Below, piece after piece: positions 1 through 10,568 of a stretch of 50,031 nucleotides of DNA. The notes under the pieces were generated by a model. That model was not told where the DNA came from, ran no database searches, and saw only the letters and a list, made by a program, of their open reading frames with translations. Within the stretch, counting starts at the first letter, position 1; the number at the start of each line of letters is the position of its first letter. The position numbers were made by a program, and so were the translations under genes. The DNA is from Alphaproteobacteria bacterium (lineage in GTDB: Bacteria; Pseudomonadota; Alphaproteobacteria; Caulobacterales; Caulobacteraceae), in assembly GCA_025359785.1 (NCBI GenBank), contig JANYET010000048.1, positions 1-50,031 on the forward strand. Reading direction: 5' to 3'.

Positions 1-72
1 TTACGTTTTCCTGAACCGACTTAAAATCGCTCGGAGTAATCCGTCCGGGTTCGACTCCCGGAGTCCCCACCA
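1..72 (+). tRNA. 3' part of a tRNA-like gene, possibly tRNA-Leu(UAA), 5' end outside window
   Basis: Bases 44-60 form a perfect T-arm (CCGGG, loop TTCGACT, CCCGG). They are followed by an acceptor strand AGTCCCC, discriminator A and an encoded CCA ending at 72. Bases 32-43 form a stem-loop CGGA-GTAA-TCCG, as expected for a class II long variable arm. A loop CTTAAAA at 20-26, with TAA at 22-24, fits a Leu(UAA) anticodon, but its stem has one C-C mismatch. The bases before position 15 do not look like a D-arm, so identity is uncertain. It could be a tRNA 3' fragment left at an integration site, or the end of another CCA-tailed RNA such as tmRNA. Confidence 0.6.
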
Positions 73-124
73 GCCTTCGCGCCTGCGGCGCTTCGGCCTG
101 GCAAGCCCGCCAACGCGAAGGCTG
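71..124 (+). terminator. Hairpin directly after the tRNA-like CCA end
   Basis: CAGCCTTCGCG (71-81) and CGCGAAGGCTG (114-124) are perfect 11-bp inverted arms around a GC-rich 32-nt loop. There is no T tract, so it is not a textbook intrinsic terminator. Because the arm includes the last two bases of the CCA end, it may act in 3' processing or as a transcript end. It may also shield the transporter gene that converges from the right. Confidence 0.4.
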
Positions 125-162
125 TCGCGCCACAGCCCGCAGGGCGGCGGCGGATCGATCGC

Positions 163-1461
163 TCAGGCGGTGGCGGTTTGGTCGGCGGGCTCCTCGGCGA
201 GTGTCAGGCGGGGCAGCCAGAGCTGCAGCCAGCCCAGCGCGGCGAGGTAGCTGCCGGCCGCGATGATCAGCAGCGGCCCATAGCCCAGGCCGGCCGTGAG
301 AATCTCTCCAGCCAGCAGGACGATGCCCATCCCGGCGAGGTTGCCGCATAGCGCGCCGAAGCTGGTGACCGTGCCGACACGGGACTTGGGAATGATGTCG
401 GCGATGGTCGAAAAGACGCTGACGGAAAAACCCTGGTGGGCGGCCAGTGTCAGGCCGAGTAGCCCGGCCGCGGCCCATTCGTTGTGCAGGTACAGGGCAA
501 GCGGGACGGGGGTCACCAGCAGCGCGCAGACCAGCATCATGCCCTTGCGGACGGCATTGATGCTGAGCCCCCGGGCCAGCAGGCGCGAGGCGATCCAGCC
601 GGCGGTGAGCGAGCCGATGGCCGCCAGCGTGTAGACTAGGGCCAGGGGGCCGCCGAGCTGCTTGACGCTCAGATGGAAGACCCGATGGAAGAAGTCCGGG
701 GCCCAGAACAGCAGCAGCCACCAGACCTGGTCGGACAGCGCCTTGGCGCCGGCGACGCCCCAGGTCCGGCGGTCGCTGAGCAGGGTCTTCAGGCCCGAAG
801 CGGTGGAGCGGACGGAAACCTTGGCGGCGACGGCGCGGGTGAAGCTCACGCCGCGCGTGGCGACCAGCCACAGCGCGGTCCAGATCAGGCCGAGGGCGCC
901 CACCAGGATGAAGGATCCGCGCCAGCCGACGGCCAGCGCCAGCATCGGCAGGACCAGGGGCGTGACGATGGCGCCGACATTGGCCGAGCCGTTGGAGATG
1001 CCGAAAGCCAGCGAGCGCATCCGCGCGGAGAACAGCGCGCCGATGGTCTTCACCGAGGCTGGCGTGCCCATGGACTCGGTGGCGCCGAGCGCGATGCGGG
1101 CCATGGAGAACTGGCCGATGGTCATGGCCCAGCCGTGGCTCATGGCCGCCAGGCTCCAGGCGAACACACCGGCCGGCGTCGCCCACTTGACGCCCAGCCG
1201 GTCGACGATCCAGCCGGTGCCGACATAGGCCACGGCCGCCGACAGCTGGAACAGCGAGGCGAGCCTGCCATAGTCGGCGTCCGTCCAGCCCATGTCGCCC
1301 TCGATCAGGGGCTTCAGGACCGCGATCACCTGGCGGTCGACGTAGTTGAGGATGCCCGCTGCGATCAGCAGCGCCAGCAAGAGCCAGCGACGGGTTGCGC
1401 TGACGCCGGCGGCACCTGGAAAGGCCTCTGCCCCCGGTGCTTGGGCGGTGGCCTCAGCCAC
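163..1461 (-). CDS. MFS transporter, ACS/hexuronate (ExuT-like) type
   Basis: A 432-residue membrane protein with about 12 hydrophobic segments in two halves. The N-terminal half carries NYVDRQVIAVLKP in TM1 and the DRLG loop motif after TM2, both typical of the anion:cation symporter branch that takes up sugar acids and other organic anions. It starts at GTG 1461, overlapping the end of the upstream dioxygenase gene by 8 bases, which indicates translational coupling. It is the last gene of the minus-strand cluster, so it probably imports the cluster's substrate or a breakdown product across the inner membrane. Substrate cannot be read from sequence. Confidence 0.88.
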   Translation of the reverse strand: MAEATAQAPGAEAFPGAAGVSATRRWLLLALLIAAGILNYVDRQVIAVLKPLIEGDMGWTDADYGRLASLFQLSAAVAYVGTGWIVDRLGVKWATPAGVFAWSLAAMSHGWAMTIGQFSMARIALGATESMGTPASVKTIGALFSARMRSLAFGISNGSANVGAIVTPLVLPMLALAVGWRGSFILVGALGLIWTALWLVATRGVSFTRAVAAKVSVRSTASGLKTLLSDRRTWGVAGAKALSDQVWWLLLFWAPDFFHRVFHLSVKQLGGPLALVYTLAAIGSLTAGWIASRLLARGLSINAVRKGMMLVCALLVTPVPLALYLHNEWAAAGLLGLTLAAHQGFSVSVFSTIADIIPKSRVGTVTSFGALCGNLAGMGIVLLAGEILTAGLGYGPLLIIAAGSYLAALGWLQLWLPRLTLAEEPADQTATA

Positions 1462-2218
1462 GCGTGACCTGCTCGCCGTTCTGGACCAGCGGGATGGCGT
1501 TGCGGCGCAGCTTCCGGGTGCCGGGGTTCAACATGACCTCGGGCGTGTATTGGGCGAGGTATGCCCGGCGCATCGCGTCGGTCATGTTGGCGCCGGTGGT
1601 GTGCAGCAGGTGGCTGGAGAAGGCGACCACGCTGCCGGCCGGGACCTCGAGCACGACGCCTTCCTCATTGCCCTTCCAGCCGACCAGGTCGTTGGTCCTC
1701 GGCTGTCGCTCATGCGGCAGGATCCAGTCGCGGCTGAGCGGCGCCTCGGAGAAAGGCAGCACCCGGACCGTGCCGTTCTCGAGGGTCGCATCGTCAAGCG
1801 GACACCAGCAGGTGAGGTATGGCGCGTGGTCCACGGGGCCGCCGTTACCCACCACGTAGCCGGAATCCTGGTGCCAGCCGAAGGGCAGGCCACCCTCCGG
1901 GCCCTTCACCACATACTGGTCGAAGAAGAAGTAGGCGTCGTCGCCGAGCGTTGCGCGACAGACGTCGGCCATCGTTTCGCTGAACAGCATCTTGCGCAGC
2001 GCCGGCGCCTCGCGCTGGCACTCGTTGGCGAAGTAGCGCTTGCCGCGATGGCTGAGGCCCAGGCTATCGACGCCCTTGGCATCCATGCGGGCGTCCTCGC
2101 GCGCCACGAAGGCCGCGCACTGCTCGCGCAGCAGGTCGAGAAGCTCGCCCACCAGCACGCGTTCGAAGACCGCGTAGCCCTGCGTGGCGAACTGCTCGCG
2201 TTGCGCCTCGAAGCCCAT
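1454..2218 (-). CDS. Phytanoyl-CoA dioxygenase (PhyH) family oxygenase
   Basis: 254 residues, the usual PhyH length. These are cytoplasmic Fe(II)/2-oxoglutarate oxygenases. The iron-binding HxD is visible in FGWHQDSGYV (about residue 116) and the distal His in AFSSHLLHTTGAN (about residue 200), with a following Arg (MRRAYLAQY) that can bind 2-oxoglutarate. AGGAG lies 6 bases before the ATG at 2218. It sits between a TonB receptor and an MFS importer, so it likely hydroxylates the imported compound or an intermediate. The family acts on many small molecules, so the name does not imply phytanoyl-CoA as substrate. Confidence 0.9.
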   Translation of the reverse strand: MGFEAQREQFATQGYAVFERVLVGELLDLLREQCAAFVAREDARMDAKGVDSLGLSHRGKRYFANECQREAPALRKMLFSETMADVCRATLGDDAYFFFDQYVVKGPEGGLPFGWHQDSGYVVGNGGPVDHAPYLTCWCPLDDATLENGTVRVLPFSEAPLSRDWILPHERQPRTNDLVGWKGNEEGVVLEVPAGSVVAFSSHLLHTTGANMTDAMRRAYLAQYTPEVMLNPGTRKLRRNAIPLVQNGEQVTRG

Positions 2219-2295
2219 GGTCGTTCTCCTGCCCGCTATCTTCGCGCCTGGCGGGCCGGCCTGGCAAATCGCCGGCCGGCCCGTCGAGGCTTTTG

Positions 2296-4593
<2,298 letters not shown>

Positions 4594-4623
4594 GACATTT
4601 TCCCCGAAAATTCTTGTTTTTGC

Positions 4624-5712
4624 TCAGAGCCCAAGCTCGGCCATTTCGACGGCTCGTTTTTCACGCGCACTGATCTCCGCGGCCGCGCCGATGGCGACGG
4701 CGGCCAGCCCGTCGGCGGCGGTCACCTCGACGGGGCCAACGCCGCGCACGGCGGCGTTGAATTTCTGATGTTCGTAGAAGGTCGAGCCATGGTGGCTGCC
4801 GGCCTTCAGCGCGGCCGGGTCGGTCTCGACGACTTCGCGTGACACGGCCTTCGGATTGCGGAACCCGACACGCGGCGAGAACACCAGCGCGCCCTCGGGA
4901 ATGAAGACGTCCAGGCGCGCGCGGTCGCCCACCGCGGTGACCTCTTCCTGGTTCTCCGCGCCGTCGGCGAACATCGACAGGTCCAGCATGGCGCGGACGC
5001 CGTTGGCGAAGTCGACGGTGGTGAAACTGTTGTCCAGGATGTCCGGCGTCTGGCCGTCGTAGGTCTCGTCCCGGTGATTGACGTCCATGGCGCCGGAGCA
5101 GTAGACGCGCACCGCCTCGGAGCCGGTGATCAGCCGCATCAGGTCGAAGAAGTGGCAGCACTTCTCGACCATCGTGCCGCCGGTGTTGCGGTTGAACCGG
5201 TTCCAGTCGCCAACCTTCGGCAGGAAGGGGAAGCGGTGCTCACGGATCGACAGCATCTTCAGCGCGCCGATGCGGCCGGCGTGGATCTGGCGGATATATT
5301 CCGCGACCGGCGGCATGTAGCGGTATTCCATGGCCGTCCAGAACGGGGCCGACGCCTGGGCCGCGCGTTCGGCGACCCAGCGGGCGTCTTCGATGGTGGT
5401 GGCCAGCGGCTTTTCACAGAGGATGGCCAGGTCCGCGTCGAACAACGGCTCCAGCACGCGGCGGTGGGTATGGTTGGGACTGGCGACGATCACCGCATCG
5501 ACGAGGCCGCTTCTGGCCAGATCCGCGCCATCGGCGAAGGCTCTGACGCCGGACGCGGCGTCGCCCAGGGCCTCACGCGACAGCGCCAGCGAGCTTTCCA
5601 CGGGGTCGGCAAGAGCGGTCACCACCGCGCCCGGCGTGATGGCGAGGTTACGGATGTGCTCGCGGGCCATCAGGCCAGCGCCGACAAGCCCGTAGCGGAC
5701 CACGTCGCCCAA
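4624..5712 (-). CDS. Gfo/Idh/MocA family NAD(P)-dependent oxidoreductase
   Basis: 362 residues. The N-terminal Rossmann fold has YGLVGAGLMAREH (about residues 7-19) and the family EKP motif in ILCEKPLATT (about 99), whose Lys is catalytic. The C-terminal half is the alpha/beta substrate domain with GGTMVEKCCHFFDLMR. Members oxidise or reduce sugars, inositols and related rings. The start is TTG at 5712, supported by GGGGAG 6 bases upstream; a GTG at 5703 is too far from it. No export signal is seen, so it acts in the cytoplasm. It is the first gene after a 362-bp gap that carries LacI-type operators. Confidence 0.9.
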   Translation of the reverse strand: MGDVVRYGLVGAGLMAREHIRNLAITPGAVVTALADPVESSLALSREALGDAASGVRAFADGADLARSGLVDAVIVASPNHTHRRVLEPLFDADLAILCEKPLATTIEDARWVAERAAQASAPFWTAMEYRYMPPVAEYIRQIHAGRIGALKMLSIREHRFPFLPKVGDWNRFNRNTGGTMVEKCCHFFDLMRLITGSEAVRVYCSGAMDVNHRDETYDGQTPDILDNSFTTVDFANGVRAMLDLSMFADGAENQEEVTAVGDRARLDVFIPEGALVFSPRVGFRNPKAVSREVVETDPAALKAGSHHGSTFYEHQKFNAAVRGVGPVEVTAADGLAAVAIGAAAEISAREKRAVEMAELGL

Positions 5713-5734
5713 GTCTCACTCCCCTAGATTCTTA

Positions 5735-5772
5735 TATGACAGCCCCGGATTCTCATATGACAGCGCTGTCTT
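5735..5772. promoter_or_regulatory. LacI-type operator region
   Basis: GACAGCGCTGTC (5759-5770) is a perfect CG-centred palindrome of the type bound by LacI/GalR regulators. It is preceded by a second copy of the half-site TATGACAGC about 20 bases upstream (near 5735), so the half-site is repeated directly. It lies about 25-60 bases before the oxidoreductase start at 5712 and within a locus that encodes a LacI regulator (8103-9107). Control by that regulator is inferred from this placement. Confidence 0.6.
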
Positions 5773-6074
5773 ATTCACGTTTTCCTCCCAGCCGAGCGTT
5801 CCGGCAAGCAGAAAGTCGCGATCGAGGGTCCGCGGGAATGCAGAAATTCTACTCGCCCTATAGGAATTAGGCGTGGCGAGCGGGCCGTCAACCCTCGGGC
5901 AAGGCTCGTGAAAAATTCCGGGCCGGCGCGCTCAGGCGGGCATTACGGGGCCGACCATATGTCCTGTGGTCTGGCCTCGAGCTGTCCCGTAGCTGTCCAA
6001 TGGCTGTCTCTGAGCGGCCAGATCGGCTCTTAGGTACGCTCTGACCGTTTCTGTCCCGTTTTCCGAAAGCGGAC
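5773..6074. other. Non-coding gap between oxidoreductase and monooxygenase genes
   Basis: About 300 bases without a convincing gene; reading frames here lack codon character and homologous motifs. It probably holds the promoter of the 4624-5712 gene and the transcript end of the monooxygenase. AATTCTA...TAGGAATT at 5845-5868 is an imperfect inverted repeat. No clear terminator or RNA gene was found. Confidence 0.5.
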
Positions 6075-7142
6075 TCAGGCCCCGAGCGGCCCGTGGTCGA
6101 GGTGCGGCAGGACGTGACGGGCGAACAGATCGGCCTCCGCGGCGTGCGGATAGCCCGAGAGGATGAAGGCCTCGATGCCCATGTCACGGTAATCGTTGAG
6201 CTTCGCCAACACCTGGTCGGGGTCGCCGACAATGGCGGCGCCGCAGCCGGAGCGGGCGCGGCCGACCCCGGTCCACAGGCCGGCCTCGGCATAGCCGTCG
6301 TCCGAAGCACTTTCGCGCAAGGCCGCCTGCGCCGCGACGCCGGCCGACGTGGAATCCAGCGACTTCGCCCGGATCGCCTCACCGGCGGCGGCGTCCAGCT
6401 TAGAGAGCAGGCGCTCGGCGGCGGCGCGGGCCTCGGCCTCGGTGTCGCGGACGATCATGTGGGCGCGGTAGCCGAATTTCAGCGTGCGGCCGTACTTGGC
6501 GGCGCGCAGGGTCATGTCAGCGATGATCGCGGCCACGGTTTCGCGCTTGTCGGGCCACATCAGGAAGACGTCGCACCCCTTGGCGGCGGCCTCGCGCGCG
6601 TCTTCCGACAGGCCGCCGAAGTAGAGCAGGGGGGCCTTGCCGGAGACAGTGCCGATGCGCGGCGGGTCGAGCTTCAGCTTCCAGAACTCGCCGTCGTGGT
6701 CGAGCGGCTGGCCGTTCAGCAAAGTCTTGAGGATGCTCATCGCCTCGACGGTGCGCGCGTATCGCGCCGCCGACGCCAGCTTCTCGCCGGGCATGTCGGA
6801 AGAGATGATGTTGATGGTCAGCCGGCCGCCCAGCATCTGGTCGATGGTGGCGATCTGGCGCGCCAGTTGCGGCGGCCACGTCTCGCCGATCCGCACGGCC
6901 ATCAGCAGTCGCATGCGGCGCAGCATCGGCGCGATGCCGGCGGCAAAGGCCGTGGTGTCGATGCCGAGGTCATAGCCGGACGGCAGCAGGATATTGTCGA
7001 AGCCGCCGGCCTCGGCCTGCACGACGATGTCGCGGCAGTGCTCCCAGCTGGACTTCAGCATCGGATCGGGAACGCCCAGAAACTCGTAGTCGTCGTCGCA
7101 AAGGGCAGAGAACCAGCTGATTTCGCAGGGATTGCGGGTCAC
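6075..7142 (-). CDS. LLM-class flavin-dependent monooxygenase (alkanesulfonate monooxygenase-like)
   Basis: 355 residues forming a luciferase-like TIM barrel. Features of the SsuD-like branch include EISWFSALCDDD at the N-terminus, TIDQMLGGRLTINIISSDMPGE (about 100), YARTVEAMSILK, and the C-terminal GDPDQVLAKLNDYRDMGIEAFILSGYPH. These FMNH2-dependent enzymes cleave C-S bonds of sulfonates or oxidise other organics, and need a separate flavin reductase, which is not seen nearby. The start is GTG 7142, sharing GTGA with the end of the aldo/keto reductase gene. A much longer upstream extension of this frame is out-of-frame reading of the reductase gene and was excluded. Confidence 0.88.
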   Translation of the reverse strand: MTRNPCEISWFSALCDDDYEFLGVPDPMLKSSWEHCRDIVVQAEAGGFDNILLPSGYDLGIDTTAFAAGIAPMLRRMRLLMAVRIGETWPPQLARQIATIDQMLGGRLTINIISSDMPGEKLASAARYARTVEAMSILKTLLNGQPLDHDGEFWKLKLDPPRIGTVSGKAPLLYFGGLSEDAREAAAKGCDVFLMWPDKRETVAAIIADMTLRAAKYGRTLKFGYRAHMIVRDTEAEARAAAERLLSKLDAAAGEAIRAKSLDSTSAGVAAQAALRESASDDGYAEAGLWTGVGRARSGCGAAIVGDPDQVLAKLNDYRDMGIEAFILSGYPHAAEADLFARHVLPHLDHGPLGA

Positions 7143-8056
7143 GGCAGCGACTCTCCCATAGCGGTTTGCAGGACGGCGTACCACTCCGCCCGCGTCCAGC
7201 GTGGGCGGTAGGCGTCGGGGATTTCGGCGATTCGGGCCGGCGTCTGGGTTCCGACGATGGGGATCGGCCGGGCCGGGTGCGCCATGATCCAGCTGTAGGC
7301 GGCGGCGGCGCGGGAGACCTCGGCCTCCGCGGCCTTGGCGTCGAGGGCCTTGGCAACGGCATGAGCGCGGTCGTCGGTGGGATTGCCCAGGCGACCTTGG
7401 CCGAGCGGCGACCAGGCCAGCACCGTCAGGCCCTTGGCCATGGCCTGGTCCAGGACGCCGTTGAACAGCGGCTCGACGGCCAGGGCTGAGAATTCCGGCT
7501 GGGTCGAGACGAGGGGGAGCGGCAGGTGGGCCGCCAGCGCCTCGACCTGGGCCGGCGTGAAGTTGGAGACTCCGATCGCGCCGATCTTGCCGGCGGCATG
7601 GGCGTCGGCCAGTGCGCGCGCGGTCTCGGCTGGGTGGGTCAGCATGTCGGGGCGATGGATCTGCCAGAGCGCGACGTGCTCGACGCCCAGACGGCGCAGG
7701 GAGGCGTTGATGGCGAAGGCGATGTAGGCGCCGCTGGAATCGTAGGGCGTGCCCGGAACGATCCCGCCCTTGGTGGCGATCTGCATACGCGGGGCCAGCG
7801 ACGCATCGGCCGCCAGCACTCGACCCAGCAGGGCCTCGGCGGCGCCGAACGCCTCGCCGTTGTCGGGGCCGTAGATGTCGGCGGTGTCGAACAGGGTGAC
7901 GCCGGCGTCGAGAGCGGCGGTAACACGCGCCGCGGCGGCGGCCAGGTCGTCTCCGGCGAACCGCCACATGCCCCAGGCGACCGACGAGACCAACGGCCCG
8001 CCCTCATAGAGCGGTCGGGTCGGCAGTGGCGCGGCGAGTTCTGACATCGCTGTCAT
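7139..8056 (-). CDS. Aldo/keto reductase
   Basis: 305 residues, a full-length NADPH-dependent AKR barrel. The catalytic tetrad is visible: Asp and Tyr in LFDTADIYGPDNGEAFG (about 58), Lys in IATKGG (about 94) and His in ALWQIHRPD (about 131). ISNF-type and GTQTP nucleotide-binding motifs follow in the C-terminal half. It probably reduces a keto sugar or aldehyde in the catabolic cluster. The ATG at 8056 lies inside an inverted repeat; ATG 8047 is an alternative start. Neither has a clear ribosome-binding site. It lies 46 bases after the lacI gene and overlaps the next gene by 4 bases. Confidence 0.9.
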   Translation of the reverse strand: MTAMSELAAPLPTRPLYEGGPLVSSVAWGMWRFAGDDLAAAAARVTAALDAGVTLFDTADIYGPDNGEAFGAAEALLGRVLAADASLAPRMQIATKGGIVPGTPYDSSGAYIAFAINASLRRLGVEHVALWQIHRPDMLTHPAETARALADAHAAGKIGAIGVSNFTPAQVEALAAHLPLPLVSTQPEFSALAVEPLFNGVLDQAMAKGLTVLAWSPLGQGRLGNPTDDRAHAVAKALDAKAAEAEVSRAAAAYSWIMAHPARPIPIVGTQTPARIAEIPDAYRPRWTRAEWYAVLQTAMGESLP

Positions 8057-8066
8057 ACTAACAGCG
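8048..8066. promoter_or_regulatory. Inverted repeat at the aldo/keto reductase start, possible LacI operator
   Basis: CGCTGT (8048-8053) and ACAGCG (8061-8066) are inverted arms 7 bases apart. Read on the minus strand the site contains TATGACAGCG, the same word found twice near 5735 and 5755. It covers the start codon of the aldo/keto reductase, where a bound repressor would block the downstream operon. The arm order differs from the 5759 palindrome, so shared binding is an inference. Confidence 0.45.
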
Positions 8067-8102
8067 GTTCTCGGCCTGACAATGGCGCGAAGCCGTCGTC
8101 GG

Positions 8103-9107
8103 CTACTCCGGCGCGGGCGCGGCGGTGGAGGCGCGCAGCACCAGCTCGTGAGCCAGACGGCGATGCACGGGATCTTCCTGCCGTTCGAACAGCAGGGTGG
8201 CGGCGGCGTAGGCGAGCTCGCGGGTCGGCTGGCGCACCGTGGTCAGCGGCGGCCAGAGCTGGCTGGCCAGCGCGGTGTCGTCGAAACCGGCCACGGAGAG
8301 GTCGCGAGGCAAGGACAGACCCCGACGGTGCGCGACGGTCAGGACGCCCGCGGCCATGTCGTCGTTGCTGGCGAAGATGGCGGTGGGCGGCTGCGGCAGG
8401 TCCAGCAGGACATCGGCGGCGGCCTCGCCCGAGGCGAAATCGAAGTGGCCCTGGCGGACATATTTGGGCTCGAAGTCGATGCCCGCGCGGTCCAGCGCGC
8501 GGCGGTAGCCGAACAGCCGCAGGTCGCTGGCCGTGTGATTGGTGTGGCCGATGATGAAGCCGATTCTGCGGTGGCCCAGGGCGATCAAGTGGCCGGTCAT
8601 GTCGTCGGCGGCCTGGACGTCGTCCATCGAGACCGAGGACGAGCGGCCATGCTCGGTGCCCGGCGAGATGCGGACGTAGGGGATGCCGCGCCGCTCCAGC
8701 TCGTCCAGCGCCGCCAGGGCGTCGGTGACCGGCGAGGAGAGGATCACGCCGTCGACCTGGGTCTGGTCGATCAGGCCGCCCACCTCGTCGGCGAGCTGGG
8801 TCGAGGCCGCGTCGCTGGGCTGGGCCAGCAGGCGCACGCCCTCCTCGATGCAGCGGGCCCAGACGCCGGTCTGGATCTGGTGAATGTAGTGCGGGCTGTG
8901 GTTGTCGTAGATCAGCGCGATCTGGAAGCTGCGCTTGCCGGCCAGGGTCCGCGCCGCGGCGCTGGGGCGGAAATTGAGGTCGGCCATGGCGCGCTCGACC
9001 CGCTGGCGCGCGTCTTCGGAAACGTAGCGTTCCTTGTTCAGCACCCGGGAGACTGTCTTGGTCGAGACCTGGGCGAGCGCCGACACGTCTTTTATCGTCG
9101 CGCGCAT
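8103..9107 (-). CDS. LacI/GalR family transcriptional regulator
   Basis: 334 residues from the ATG at 9107; a GTG 12 bases upstream is also possible. The N-terminal helix-turn-helix and hinge are classic (ATIKDVSALAQVSTKTVSRVLN, then FRPSAAARTL). The rest is a periplasmic-binding-protein-like effector domain with IALIYDN, DGVILSSP, GIPYVRI and AIFASNDDMAAGVL. It likely represses the surrounding cluster until a sugar-like inducer binds. The divergent isomerase-like gene starts 128 bases away, so the shared gap is a natural control point. GACAGCGCTGTC-type sites at 5759 and 8048 are its likely targets. Confidence 0.93.
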   Translation of the reverse strand: MRATIKDVSALAQVSTKTVSRVLNKERYVSEDARQRVERAMADLNFRPSAAARTLAGKRSFQIALIYDNHSPHYIHQIQTGVWARCIEEGVRLLAQPSDAASTQLADEVGGLIDQTQVDGVILSSPVTDALAALDELERRGIPYVRISPGTEHGRSSSVSMDDVQAADDMTGHLIALGHRRIGFIIGHTNHTASDLRLFGYRRALDRAGIDFEPKYVRQGHFDFASGEAAADVLLDLPQPPTAIFASNDDMAAGVLTVAHRRGLSLPRDLSVAGFDDTALASQLWPPLTTVRQPTRELAYAAATLLFERQEDPVHRRLAHELVLRASTAAPAPE

Positions 9108-9235
9108 CGGCAAGCCCACTCATCATCGTCGCCTGCCGGGGCAGGGCCGATATGACTTTCGCCTGTCCCAGACCTGTGCGCAACTTTCGCATCGATTGGA
9201 CAACCGGACAGAGAGCCGGCGGAGGAAATTCGGAG

Positions 9236-10192
9236 ATGAATGATTTGTCGCGGCGAGCAGCCTTGGGTCTAGGTCTGGCGGCGGCTGCCGCCGGCTCATC
9301 TTGGGGTTCGGCGGGCGCACGGTTCTTCAAGCGCGCCAAGCTGCCGATCGGGCTGCAACTCTACACTCTGGGCCCCGACCTGCGCGCGGACCTGGACGGG
9401 CAGCTGGGGCAGGTGGCGAAGATCGGCTATCGGACGGTCGAGATGGCCGGTTATCTGGGCCGGACGCCGCAGGATCTGCGCGCGGCCTTCGACAAGGCGG
9501 GCCTGGCCTGCACCAGCAGCCACGTCCAGGCCAAGGGCGCCGGCCCGGAACCGACCCTGGCCGACCTCGACCGGCTGATCGCCGACGCCCACGTGATCGG
9601 CATCCAGCACATCGTGCTGCCGATGTTCGCCATCCCCGACCATGTCGACATGAAGCCCAGGCCGGGCGAGGACACGCGCACCGTCCGCCGGCGCCTCGCG
9701 GCCCAGATCACCGTGGACGACTGGAAGGCCGTGGCCGACCTGCTGAACGCCAAGGGCAAGGCGCTGAAGGCCGCGGGCCTGACCATGGGCTACCACAACC
9801 ACAATGTGGAGTTCGCGCCGGTCGCTGGAACGCCGGGAACCGGTCTCGACATTCTTTTGAAGAACACCGACCCGGCGCTGGTGCAGTTCGAGATGGACGT
9901 GGGCTGGGTGGTGGCGGGCGGTGTCGATCCGTTCGCGCTGATGAAGGCCAACCCCGGGCGCTTCCGGCAGATGCACGTCAAGGACGTGAAGGCGACGACC
10001 AAGCCTAATTTCGCCTTCGAGCAGGATCCGACCGAGGTCGGTTCCGGCATCATCGACTGGAAGAAGCTGCTGCCGGCGGCTTATGCGCACGGCGTGCGCG
10101 GCTTCTTCGTCGAACAGGAAGCGCCCTACGAAAAGCCACGCCTGGAAGCCATCAGGATCAGCTGCGACTATCTGAACGCCGTCGTGGCCTGA
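9236..10192 (+). CDS. Sugar phosphate isomerase/epimerase family protein, Tat-exported
   Basis: 318 residues. A twin-arginine signal SRRAALGLGLAAAAAG opens the protein, followed by a xylose-isomerase-like TIM barrel: IGLQLYTLGPDLRADLDG, VAKIGYRTVEMAGY, HHIVLPMF-type strand, MGYHNHNVEF (about 180), QFEMDVGWVVAGG and MHVKDVKA. His and Glu/Asp metal ligands are present in these strands. GGAGGA before the ATG at 9236 fixes the start. Export to the periplasm is unusual for a true sugar-phosphate enzyme, so a role on oxidised glycosides or other periplasmic sugars is more likely. It is divergent from lacI and probably part of the same regulon. Confidence 0.88.
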   Translation: MNDLSRRAALGLGLAAAAAGSSWGSAGARFFKRAKLPIGLQLYTLGPDLRADLDGQLGQVAKIGYRTVEMAGYLGRTPQDLRAAFDKAGLACTSSHVQAKGAGPEPTLADLDRLIADAHVIGIQHIVLPMFAIPDHVDMKPRPGEDTRTVRRRLAAQITVDDWKAVADLLNAKGKALKAAGLTMGYHNHNVEFAPVAGTPGTGLDILLKNTDPALVQFEMDVGWVVAGGVDPFALMKANPGRFRQMHVKDVKATTKPNFAFEQDPTEVGSGIIDWKKLLPAAYAHGVRGFFVEQEAPYEKPRLEAIRISCDYLNAVVA

Positions 10193-10199
10193 GCGCCGG

Positions 10200-10219
10200 C
10201 CACGCCGCGTGAGGCGTGG
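10200..10219 (+). terminator. Hairpin after the isomerase-like gene
   Basis: CCACGCC (10200-10206), loop GCGTGA, GGCGTGG (10213-10219) form a perfect 7-bp stem 7 bases after the stop codon. There is no T tract, so it may be a weak or Rho-assisted end. It separates this transcript from the riboswitch transcript that follows. Confidence 0.4.
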
Positions 10220-10307
10220 ACATCGCGGCAGAACCGGATCAAAGAACGGCCCGTCAAGGCCAAGGTTCGGCCCGGACCGCCCGCAGGCTATCGCGGGTGA
10301 CGAAATG

Positions 10308-10525
10308 CGCACCGATGCCTTCGGGCTTAATCGGGAACGCGGTAGGGCCCCTCTCTGGGTCCGATCCGCGGCTGTCCCTGCAACTGTGAGCGGCGAGCGC
10401 ATACGCATTGGGTGAGGGGCCAGATCTCTCTCCAGCCACTGGGCGAAAGTCTTCGTGAGAAGGCGGCCCGGGAAGGTCTGCGTATGACGTGACGACCCGC
10501 GAGCCAGGAAACCGGTCGGTGCGTG
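10308..10525 (+). promoter_or_regulatory. Cobalamin (adenosylcobalamin-type) riboswitch
   Basis: The leader contains the known B12-element blocks in order: CGGGAACGCGGT (about 10332), the GGCTGTCCCTGCAACTGTGAG block (10370-10390), GCCACTGGGCGAAAGTC (10435-10451), CGGGAAGG and finally GACCCGCGAGCCAGGAAACC (10493-10513). Closing stem arms CGCACCGA (10309-10316) and TCGGTGCG (10516-10523) are complementary. It lies 200 bases before a TonB receptor gene followed by btuF, btuC and btuD, exactly where B12-sensing leaders are found. High cobalamin should switch the uptake operon off. Confidence 0.95.
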
Positions 10526-10568
10526 TCGCTCGAGCTTTCGGATCAGTGGAATCCGAGGCGCGGAACTC

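Noticed and set aside
1..72. Permuted tmRNA acceptor piece
   Set aside because: The acceptor strand AGTCCCC would suit tmRNA, but in a permuted gene the coding piece should follow. Bases 73-162 contain no matching GGGGACT start or tag reading frame, and a protein gene begins at 163. Kept only as an alternative.
5845..5868. Possible third IclR-type site AATTCTA...TAGGAATT
   Set aside because: The arms need a gap to align, spacing differs from the 7-5-7 sites, and the neighbouring gene belongs to the LacI locus.
7143..7967. N-terminal extension of the LLM monooxygenase frame, giving a 630-residue protein
   Set aside because: The extension is Arg/Pro-rich out-of-frame reading of the aldo/keto reductase gene. 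The real protein begins with the GTG at 7142.
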